Shown: positions 9,349 through 16,115 of the stretch, piece by piece | How positions within the stretch are numbered: the stretch's first letter is position 1 | How the letters are laid out: each line of letters starts with the position of its first letter | Assembly: GCF_036880985.1 (NCBI RefSeq) | Contig: NZ_JBAJNO010000009.1 | Location: 1,488,001-1,552,000 of the forward strand | Reading direction: 5' to 3' | DNA: 64,000 nucleotides | From: Limibacter armeniacum | Lineage (GTDB): Bacteria > Bacteroidota > Bacteroidia > Cytophagales > Flammeovirgaceae | Notes under the pieces: model-generated | What the model saw: only the letters and a program-made list of their open reading frames with translations | Databases searched by the model: none | What the model was told of the DNA's origin: nothing | Translations under genes and position numbers: made by a program

Positions 9349-10116
9349 ATGAAAACAGGCTTCAAATTCAAAATCAATACTGGCATTGCCTTGCTGCTTG
9401 TCCTTTGCCTCATCGTATTGTTGGGTGCGTACTCACTGATCAGCCACAAACAAACTGATATCAGTGAATTTGTGATCAATATCAACAACAAGTACGAATC
9501 CAACTTTATCAATGATACAGAGATCCGTGACCTTATCAACAAGATTGGCGTAGAAAGAAACGGGGAAAGCGAGGAAAGCCCTTCCCTAAAAGAAATTGAG
9601 CAAAAGCTAGAAGCGGTTGATTTCATCAAGAAAGCTGAGGTCTCTAAGGATATACAAGGAAACATGATTATAGATGTATATCAAGACAGGCCTATAGCCC
9701 GAATTATTGCAGGTAACGGACAATCTGCCTACATTAATCAGGAACGGAAGTTATTGGATCTTTCTAATAAATACACGGCACGGGTATTGCTAGTTACAGG
9801 TTCAGGAGCCAGCAAATTATTCAAGAAAGGTTATTTTGATACAGAAGAGGGGCAGCATCTTTTTGATATGATCTCCTTTTTGGGACAAGATAAATTCTGG
9901 CAGGCGCAGCTCACGCAACTTGACCTTAACAGCCAAATGGAAATCACAGCCTACACACAAGTAGGTAAAGAAGTAATAGAAATGGGGACTGCTGAAGGGT
10001 TTCGAAGAAAACTTGGTAAGCTTCGTGTATTTTACAATGAAATCATTCCTAAGATGGGTTGGAATTACTACAACACCATTAAATTACAGTATAAAGACCA
10101 AATAGTTTGTAAATAA
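9349..10116 (+). CDS. ftsQ: FtsQ/DivIB-like division protein
   Basis: A 255-residue bitopic protein: a short basic cytoplasmic start, one membrane span (about residues 10-30, IALLLVLCLIVLLGAYSLI), then a periplasmic part. In it, ESNFINDTEIRDLIN and VDFIKKAEVSKDIQGNMII resemble a POTRA-like domain, and DVYQDRPIARII starts the beta domain. FtsQ links early and late division proteins in the septal complex. Sequence similarity to proteobacterial FtsQ is weak; the assignment leans on topology and on the place between murC and ftsA, normal for FtsQ. Confidence 0.88.
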   Translation: MKTGFKFKINTGIALLLVLCLIVLLGAYSLISHKQTDISEFVININNKYESNFINDTEIRDLINKIGVERNGESEESPSLKEIEQKLEAVDFIKKAEVSKDIQGNMIIDVYQDRPIARIIAGNGQSAYINQERKLLDLSNKYTARVLLVTGSGASKLFKKGYFDTEEGQHLFDMISFLGQDKFWQAQLTQLDLNSQMEITAYTQVGKEVIEMGTAEGFRRKLGKLRVFYNEIIPKMGWNYYNTIKLQYKDQIVCK

Positions 10117-10137
10117 GAAATAGATTGAATTAAATTG

Positions 10138-10145
10138 TACTTTTG
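10138..10145 (+). promoter_or_regulatory. Candidate -7 box upstream of ftsA
   Basis: TACTTTTG matches TAnnTTTG exactly and lies just after the ftsQ stop, about 230 bp before the ftsA start. No good -33 TTG at 19-21 bp spacing was seen. If used, it makes a long structured leader for ftsA. Confidence 0.35.
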
Positions 10146-10373
10146 CAGAAGCGGTACACTTTTTAGTGCCTTTTCCCGAAAAGTTTTTACATACTAACGA
10201 TCAATAGGCTGATGAACGGACGAAAGTCCATTTTAAAGCTAAAAACTGTACGCTGCCAGACATAAGAGTAAGCAAGCACCCTCAGAGGGCTAAAGCGAGA
10301 ATAATAACCTACTTGCTCTTAGGTCTTTTACACTGTAAGAGATTGAACGAAACCCCAATTAACAGATCACAAG
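10146..10373 (+). other. Structured leader region of ftsA
   Basis: A noncoding stretch between ftsQ and ftsA. It holds a small GNRA-type hairpin (GGAC-GAAA-GTCC at 10217-10228) and, around 10262-10322, a longer stem in which AGCAAG pairs with CTTGCT around an inner CCCT/AGGG hairpin. No open frame or known RNA family was recognised. Function unknown. Confidence 0.35.
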
Positions 10374-11690
10374 ATGGTTGATGATAAAATTATAGTAGGT
10401 CTGGACATCGGAACTACCAAAGTATGTGCGGTGGTAGGTAGACTGAACGCATACGGAAAACTGGAAATCCTTGGATTGGGCAGTGCTGCATCAGAAGGGG
10501 TAAAAGACGGAGTCGTAAGCAATATCAGCCGTACAACTATCGCGATCGAAGAAGCTATTAAAGACGCTGAAAAGAATTCTCAAATTGAAATAAACGTTGT
10601 CAATGTTGGTATTGCGGGAAAACATATCCGCTCTTCTGTTCAGCACGGAAGTATTACCCGACTAAGTAAAGATGATGAGATCAGTATTGAAGATGTAAAC
10701 CGCCTGTCCAATGACATGTACAGAATTGTCACGGATCCAGGTACGGAGATCATCCACGTAGTGCCTCAACATTACACGGTTGACAACGAAGAAGATATTA
10801 AAGATCCTGTTGGTATGGCAGGTATCAAGCTGGAAGCTGAGTTCAATCTGATCACAGCTAGCTCAAATGCCATCAAGAACATCAAGCGTTGTGTGGAACG
10901 TACAAGCCTTGAAATTGATGAGCTTATTTTGGAGCCTATTGCTTCAAGCCTTGCCGTACTGAGTGAAGAGGAAAAGGAAGCAGGTGTAGCCATTGTAGAC
11001 ATTGGAGGCGGTACGACAGACATTGCCATCTTCTATGACGGTATTCTGCGTCACTCCGCAGTGATTCCATTTGGTGGTGATATCATTACTTCAGATATCA
11101 AGCAGGGCTGTGCTGTAATGCAGCATCAGGCTGAACTGCTGAAAGTGAAGTTTGGTAAATCACTTCCTGATGAAGCTTCAGAGTCAGAAGTCGTTTCGAT
11201 TCCGGGCATCCGTAACAGGCCTGCCAAAGAAATTTCGATCAAGAACCTGTCATATATCATTGAAGCCCGCATGGAAGAAATCGTGGAGCTGATTATGGCT
11301 GAGATCGAACGTTCTGGTTATAGAAACAGATTGGCTGGAGGTGTCGTGCTTACAGGTGGAGGAGCTTTGCTCAAGAACCTGAAACAACTGGTTGAATACA
11401 AAACTGGTCTTGATGCACGTATTGGCTATCCAAACGAATACCTTGGCAAGTGTAAGAGTGAAGAGGTGAAAAGCCCTAAATACTCCACAGCTGTAGGATT
11501 GGTATTGGCTGGTTTCAAGCCATTGGACGGACGAGAAGACGATCGTCCTGGGCAATTGAAAGACGCCAACCTACAGGATGCTAAAATCTCTGACACTTCT
11601 GCTCACGCCGGAAACAACTTCTTCTCCAGCATGCTCCGCAAAGCGAAGGACTTGCTGATTGATGATTTTGACGATCAGGGAAGTTATTAA
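10374..11690 (+). CDS. ftsA: Cell division protein FtsA
   Basis: Actin-like ATPase that tethers FtsZ to the inner membrane. The phosphate-1 loop (GLDIGTTKVCAVVG), the SHS2-type 1C insert (INVVNVGIAGKHIRS region), the phosphate-2 segment VAIVDIGGGTTDIAIF and the adenosine motif VVLTGGGALL are visible. The C terminus has the amphipathic stretch FFSSMLRKAKDLLIDDF, which matches the membrane-targeting helix after a linker of about 40 residues. At 438 residues it has the usual length. About 400 bp separate it from ftsZ, so the two need not be on one message. Confidence 0.97.
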   Translation: MVDDKIIVGLDIGTTKVCAVVGRLNAYGKLEILGLGSAASEGVKDGVVSNISRTTIAIEEAIKDAEKNSQIEINVVNVGIAGKHIRSSVQHGSITRLSKDDEISIEDVNRLSNDMYRIVTDPGTEIIHVVPQHYTVDNEEDIKDPVGMAGIKLEAEFNLITASSNAIKNIKRCVERTSLEIDELILEPIASSLAVLSEEEKEAGVAIVDIGGGTTDIAIFYDGILRHSAVIPFGGDIITSDIKQGCAVMQHQAELLKVKFGKSLPDEASESEVVSIPGIRNRPAKEISIKNLSYIIEARMEEIVELIMAEIERSGYRNRLAGGVVLTGGGALLKNLKQLVEYKTGLDARIGYPNEYLGKCKSEEVKSPKYSTAVGLVLAGFKPLDGREDDRPGQLKDANLQDAKISDTSAHAGNNFFSSMLRKAKDLLIDDFDDQGSY

Positions 11691-11803
11691 CAGAGTAAAA
11701 CATATGTTTTAATTGGTCAGTATCAACTGTTTCCAAAAAACAAAGTGTTACAACAGCTGTTATTAAAACGTATATTTCTAGCCGTTAGCTTCTATTAAAT
11801 TTA

Positions 11804-11844
11804 ATATCATCGATCACACTGATAATCAGCGTGATCGATGATAT
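11804..11844. repeat. 41-nt palindrome between ftsA and ftsZ
   Basis: Two 20-nt arms around a single central base pair at 19 of 20 positions (left arm starts ATATCATCGATCAC, right arm ends GTGATCGATGATAT). No T run follows on either strand, so it is not a standard intrinsic terminator. It could act as an operator, an mRNA processing stem, or an ftsA 3' stem. Confidence 0.75.
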
Positions 11845-11913
11845 CCTGCAAATTTTCCGCACCTCTTCCACAAGATTTATAAGCCATTCAACGTATTTGA
11901 ACTGAAATACTAT

Positions 11914-11921
11914 TAATTTTG
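11914..11921 (+). promoter_or_regulatory. Candidate -7 box for ftsZ
   Basis: TAATTTTG fits TAnnTTTG exactly and lies 168 bp before the ftsZ ATG, downstream of the large palindrome. A TTTG at 11896-11899 is 14 bp upstream, shorter than the preferred spacing. It would give ftsZ its own transcript with a long untranslated leader. Confidence 0.35.
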
Positions 11922-12089
11922 GTATTCAATTTATTATATTGTTTCCCGATTAAAAGCAAGGAACTTTTCAGCTCAAACTACAACACCAAACTGATTAACA
12001 GTGAGGTCGATACTATGAACGGCTATACAGCTTTTGCTGATAAACTGGAATGCTTTTTTATCTGATCGAGATTCAAAACAAACGTTTAT

Positions 12090-13685
12090 ATGGATACTAA
12101 CTACGAGTTTGATATACCGACAAGCGGACCTTCTAAGATCATCAAAGTGTTTGGCGTCGGTGGTGGCGGTGGAAATGCTGTAAAGCACATGTATGAAATG
12201 GGTATACATGATGTGGACTTTTATATCTGTAACACGGACATACAAGCATTACAATCAAGCCCGATACCTAACAAGATTCAATTGGGTACAAAGCTTACCC
12301 AAGGATTAGGCGCAGGTGCCAAGCCGGAGATCGGTAAAGAGGCTGCAATCGAAAACCAGGACGAAATCAAAGCCCTGTTGGGAGACAACACCAAGATGGT
12401 GTTTATCACAGCTGGTATGGGTGGAGGTACCGGAACAGGTGCCGCTCCTGTTATTGCTGAGATTGCCAAAAGCATGGACATCCTTACAGTAGGTATTGTA
12501 ACGATGCCATTTAAGTTTGAAGGCAAGCCTAAGGAGAAGCGTGCGATTGAAGGTATCAATGAGCTGAAGAAATATTGTGACACTGTCTTGGTTATCCTCA
12601 ATGACAAATTGAGAGATGTTTACGGAAGATCTTCTATGAAGGAAGCTTTCGCACAGGCAGATAACGTCCTGACCAAAGGTGCTAAGTCTATCGCTGAGAT
12701 TATCACAGTTGATGGCTACATCAACGTGGACTTTGAGGACGTAAACACGGTAATGAAAGACTCAGGTGCTGCCGTAATGGGATCAGCAACTGAATCTGGA
12801 GAAGACAGAGCTATCAGAGCGGCTGAAGGTGCTATTACCTCACCTCTACTGAACAATACCAATATTGACAATGCCAAGTACATCCTGCTGAGTATTGTGG
12901 TAAGTGACTATGACGACTTCCAAATGGAAGAGTTGGAGCAAATCACTGCATACATCCAGCAACAGGCAGGTGAAAATGCCGAGATGATCTTTGGTGTTGC
13001 ACAAGATGAGTCATTGGGTGAAGGGCTGAATGTTACCATTATTGCGACAGGCTTCGAGCATGCCGACAACCTGAAAACCAAAGAGGTTATCGACCTAAAT
13101 ACAGGTAAACGTAAGACAAGTCCGACAGGACCTCAGTCATCCGTATACCCTACAGGCAACGATGATTTTTTTCGGGGCGGGGAGTCGAGCAGTAAAGTAA
13201 CTCAGACGAGACCATCGACTGAGGAGGAGCGTCCAGTAGTACAGCAACCACAACCTAAGGCTGAGCCTGTAGTGTCTGAGGTGAAAGTAGAAGAAAAACA
13301 GCCTGAACAGCCACAAAAGCCTGTTGAAGCTAAGAAAGAGGACAATCCAACTCCGGCTCCCCAGCAACCAGCTAAAAAGGTTTATAACCTGAATGAGGAT
13401 TACGAAATCATTGAAAACAATCAGGCTTCAGAGCAGAAAAAAGCTGAAGAACAGACGACACCGAAAGGTCGTCACCAGATCAGCAGCTATTTGAGTTCTG
13501 TTTCTGTCAATGAATGGAGTAATGAGGAACTGAAAGAAAAACAGGAGACTCCTGCCTACATTCGAAGAGGAATTAAACTGAAGGATGTACCGCACTCTTC
13601 TGAGTCGGAACAGTCCAGACTGAATGTCAATGACAAGAAAGATATCTTAGGTGACAACAAGTTTTTACATGACAATGTAGACTAG
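12090..13685 (+). CDS. ftsZ: Cell division GTPase FtsZ
   Basis: Tubulin-like GTPase that forms the Z-ring. The N-terminal GTPase domain has FGVGGGGGNAVKHM and the tubulin signature GMGGGTGTGAAP (about 110-121), then MPFKFEGKPK and the T7-loop region with TVDGYINVDFEDV. After about residue 330 comes a long, proline- and glutamine-rich disordered linker, then a conserved tail (AYIRRGIKLKDVP... DNKFLHDNVD), the form seen in Bacteroidota FtsZ. At 531 residues it is longer than the E. coli protein (383) because of the linker. A strong terminator follows, ending the cluster. Confidence 0.98.
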   Translation: MDTNYEFDIPTSGPSKIIKVFGVGGGGGNAVKHMYEMGIHDVDFYICNTDIQALQSSPIPNKIQLGTKLTQGLGAGAKPEIGKEAAIENQDEIKALLGDNTKMVFITAGMGGGTGTGAAPVIAEIAKSMDILTVGIVTMPFKFEGKPKEKRAIEGINELKKYCDTVLVILNDKLRDVYGRSSMKEAFAQADNVLTKGAKSIAEIITVDGYINVDFEDVNTVMKDSGAAVMGSATESGEDRAIRAAEGAITSPLLNNTNIDNAKYILLSIVVSDYDDFQMEELEQITAYIQQQAGENAEMIFGVAQDESLGEGLNVTIIATGFEHADNLKTKEVIDLNTGKRKTSPTGPQSSVYPTGNDDFFRGGESSSKVTQTRPSTEEERPVVQQPQPKAEPVVSEVKVEEKQPEQPQKPVEAKKEDNPTPAPQQPAKKVYNLNEDYEIIENNQASEQKKAEEQTTPKGRHQISSYLSSVSVNEWSNEELKEKQETPAYIRRGIKLKDVPHSSESEQSRLNVNDKKDILGDNKFLHDNVD

Positions 13686-13710
13686 GTATTACCCAAGAAA
13701 CTTATAAATG

Positions 13711-13746
13711 AAAACCCCTTTGAAAATTACTTTTCAAAGGGGTTTT
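13711..13746. terminator. Bidirectional terminator after ftsZ
   Basis: A perfect 16-bp stem (13711-13726 with 13731-13746, core CCCCTTTG/CAAAGGGG) with loop TTAC. A/T tracts on both sides let it serve ftsZ and the convergent minus-strand gene ending at 13794. Confidence 0.92.
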
Positions 13747-13793
13747 CTTATTTCGGAGGTTTTCTCTTTTTATCTTAATTAAGGTCTTTCCGA

Positions 13794-14615
13794 CTACCAC
13801 TTCACAACTTCCGAGTCATTCATTGGTAGCCCGTTACTTGCCAGAATCAACAATTCAATTTCTGTCAACCTATTGGAGTAATAAAATACACTTGTCTTTT
13901 TCAGATCAAGCAAGGCAGTATCATAGTCTCTATTATTAAAGCTTTCAACCGCCAAATTAAAATACTGCAACCCGGCTAACTCCTTCAAGGATACTACCTG
14001 ATGGATTGACTTTGTATAACTAAAACTACCTCCCTGTCTAAGGGCATATCCTTTCTCACGCTTACTGATTCTGTAATCACTGCTCTCAAACCCTTTGTAT
14101 GGGTCTGTCGATTCAAACAGGATTACCTTGCCTTCTTCTGTCTGCGTTTTCAAGTAAACATGGTAATTCGTTTCATATACAGCAAAGTCATAATCTAGTG
14201 CTTTCAGTATGACTGCATACAGCATAGTCCCTGTCAGGCAATCGTATTTTCCATATTGCATGGTATTGGCAAATGTGCTGACAGGTGTATAGCTTTTTAA
14301 GTATCGTTTCTGGACTTCCTTGAATACCAACTTAAGGAAGGATTCATCCTTTTTATACTTCTCATTCTTTGATTTCAAATAACCAATAAAGCTATTCAAG
14401 TCTTTCTTGATGTCTGTCAAGGTTTCTCCAGACATACCTGATTCCGTAGCTAGAAACACATACAGTTCATCTGTATTCCATGCTTCATCAGGGTTATTTA
14501 AAACAAAATACTCGAGCATGGAGGAAGTCTCGTTTTTTACAAACGACTGTGCTTGAGCTGCTTGACAGCTCAACATTACCCAAATGGATACAAACAGTAG
14601 CACAAGTTTTTTCAT
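13794..14615 (-). CDS. Secreted transglutaminase-like protein
   Basis: 273 residues with a Sec signal peptide ending near AQA-Q. The middle part looks like a transglutaminase/cysteine-protease-like core with the usual Cys-His-Asp order: Cys in YGKYDCLTGTMLYAVILKAL, His in YETNYHVYL and Asp in FESTDP. Such domains act as proteases, peptide amidases or structural modules; the substrate here is unknown. A C-terminal helical stretch follows (NLAVESFNNRDYDTALLDL, tetratricopeptide-like). It stands alone, convergent with ftsZ and sharing its terminator. The family call rests on motif order only. Confidence 0.7.
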   Translation of the reverse strand: MKKLVLLFVSIWVMLSCQAAQAQSFVKNETSSMLEYFVLNNPDEAWNTDELYVFLATESGMSGETLTDIKKDLNSFIGYLKSKNEKYKKDESFLKLVFKEVQKRYLKSYTPVSTFANTMQYGKYDCLTGTMLYAVILKALDYDFAVYETNYHVYLKTQTEEGKVILFESTDPYKGFESSDYRISKREKGYALRQGGSFSYTKSIHQVVSLKELAGLQYFNLAVESFNNRDYDTALLDLKKTSVFYYSNRLTEIELLILASNGLPMNDSEVVKW

Positions 14616-14678
14616 GACTTCCTCCTCTCTCTTCAGATTTAATTAACATTTACGTTACAATATAAACATTTATGTAAC

Positions 14679-14792
14679 ATTAAATTAACATTGAGAAAAG
14701 AAAGTGTAGCTACATTAAGTGTTTTTAGCTAAAAAAAGGTCTTTCAAGTAGAAAGACCTTTAAAAACCATTCATATTAAATTAACATTGAGA
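14679..14792. repeat. 18-bp direct repeat flanking a terminator
   Basis: ATTAAATTAACATTGAGA occurs at 14679-14696 and again at 14775-14792, on both sides of the hairpin at 14735-14761. It is AT-rich and may be chance or a small duplication. Confidence 0.6.
14731..14761 (-). terminator. Terminator of receptor pair 1
   Basis: An 11-bp perfect stem (14735-14745 with 14751-14761, AAAGGTCTTTC/GAAAGACCTTT) is followed on the minus strand by seven or more T. It lies just past the beta-helix lipoprotein gene that ends at 14795. Confidence 0.88.
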
Positions 14793-14794
14793 TA

Positions 14795-16075
14795 TTAACT
14801 ATCCCCTTCAAAAATTGTCATATTATCTGCATCGTCATTGATACTGCTCTCCACATTCAGGTCATCATCAATTACATTCAGAAGTGTTTGGTCATTGACT
14901 ATTCTGATACCTGTTTTGAAACCCTCGGTACGTAAGTTTTCGATAACACCTTTGGTTCCTACTCTCAAGAGGACCGCCTCATTTTCATCATTGTCAGCAC
15001 CTTCGTTCAAGTCTATAAGTGTCACATTGGTAATTGATGGTTCAGAGAAAGGAGTTGCTGCATTATTTTCGTTTTGGTTGTCTCCTTCGATTCCTCTATG
15101 CCCTCCATCTTCTGCCACAATTGCCAACAAGTTTGTAATGGTACCTCTCCACCCAAATGTCCAGTCTACCTGATCATCACCAGAACCAATGACCACAATG
15201 TCACTCATCTCAACTGTGCCACCAAAAAACTCTATACCATCGTCTCTTCCCTGAAATATCTGGATATGGTCTATTTTTGTTCCATTCCCCACTCCGTTCA
15301 AGGTTAATCCGTTATGTTCTGTCTCAGGGTCAATTTGGTTTCCTGAGTACTCGATACGGATATATTGTAGTGTTCCCGAGTTATCAGCGTCATCACTGCC
15401 ACCGTAAGCCTCATCTACATCCACCTCTGCAGCTGCTTCACCATTTGAATCACCATTATTGATACTAGCCCTACCGTTGAGCAAGAGTCCACCGAAATCA
15501 CCCCTAGTCGGAGCTTCATAAGTTCCGTCATTATTTTCATCATCAACCGCAGTAAAAACAATTACCTCTTCAGCTGTTCCAATTGCATTGATTACTCCAC
15601 CTTGTCTCACCAATAAATAGTCGATTGTTCCATCAGAAATTGCGACGACTTTGGTACCTGCTTCAATCGTCAATGTAACGTTTTCGTCTACAAAGACAGC
15701 TCCATCCAAAATCACAACCCCTGACCAAGTCTCATCTGCCGTAATGGCTCCACTCTTGACGTTGCCTCCATCTTTGGCTTCCTCAATTTCTTCAGCTGTA
15801 AGTTCACCTTCAGCAAACAATCCCTGATAAGAAGTACCTACTGCCCAACTATTTCCTTCGGAAAAGTCTTCATTGAACAGGTCTTCTAAGGAAGTAGCTC
15901 CTGTAGAAGAAGAATCACTTGTCACAATGTTACCGCTTGCTTCAGCCTGCTCTGCAAGCGTACCGTTACCTCCTCCACCTCCATTATTATCTCCGCCATC
16001 GTCATCGTCACAACTTGTAAAGGAAATAGCTGTGACTAAAAGTGCTATCGGAAAGAATTTTCTTAGCATTTCCAT
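14795..16075 (-). CDS. Beta-helix-like surface lipoprotein, partner of TonB receptor 1
   Basis: 426 residues. The signal peptide ends in lipobox SFTSC (Cys22), followed by an acidic, Gly/Asn-rich linker typical of exported Bacteroidota lipoproteins. The body is a repetitive strand pattern of right-handed beta-helix type with the conserved blocks LTIEAGTKV, FGGLLLNGRASIN, YGGSDDADNSGTLQYIRIEY, RDDGIEFFGG (277-286) and GSGDDQVDWTFGW (297-309). Two paralogues sit at 34276 and 38957, each also directly downstream of a TonB receptor. The 40-bp gap to the receptor implies one transcript. Inferred role: surface binding of a ligand passed to the receptor, as SusD does, though the fold is unrelated. 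The ATG at 16069 is an equally good start. Confidence 0.8.
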   Translation of the reverse strand: MEMLRKFFPIALLVTAISFTSCDDDDGGDNNGGGGGNGTLAEQAEASGNIVTSDSSSTGATSLEDLFNEDFSEGNSWAVGTSYQGLFAEGELTAEEIEEAKDGGNVKSGAITADETWSGVVILDGAVFVDENVTLTIEAGTKVVAISDGTIDYLLVRQGGVINAIGTAEEVIVFTAVDDENNDGTYEAPTRGDFGGLLLNGRASINNGDSNGEAAAEVDVDEAYGGSDDADNSGTLQYIRIEYSGNQIDPETEHNGLTLNGVGNGTKIDHIQIFQGRDDGIEFFGGTVEMSDIVVIGSGDDQVDWTFGWRGTITNLLAIVAEDGGHRGIEGDNQNENNAATPFSEPSITNVTLIDLNEGADNDENEAVLLRVGTKGVIENLRTEGFKTGIRIVNDQTLLNVIDDDLNVESSINDDADNMTIFEGDS

Positions 16076-16115
16076 GGATTAAAACTGTTTTAGATTTGGT
16101 TGAATTGTTATGGTC

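Noticed and set aside
10209-10225. CTGATGA ... GAAA in the ftsA leader, like a hammerhead ribozyme core
   Set aside because: The GAAA is the loop of a GGAC/GTCC hairpin and not the strand after stem II. No stem III or cleavage triplet could be laid out.
14679-14792. Repeats around 14.7 kb as insertion-sequence ends
   Set aside because: No transposase, no terminal inverted repeats, and the enclosed DNA is only a terminator.
14838-15462. Plus-strand frames across the beta-helix lipoprotein 1
   Set aside because: They are shadows of the well-supported minus-strand gene, with no signals of their own.
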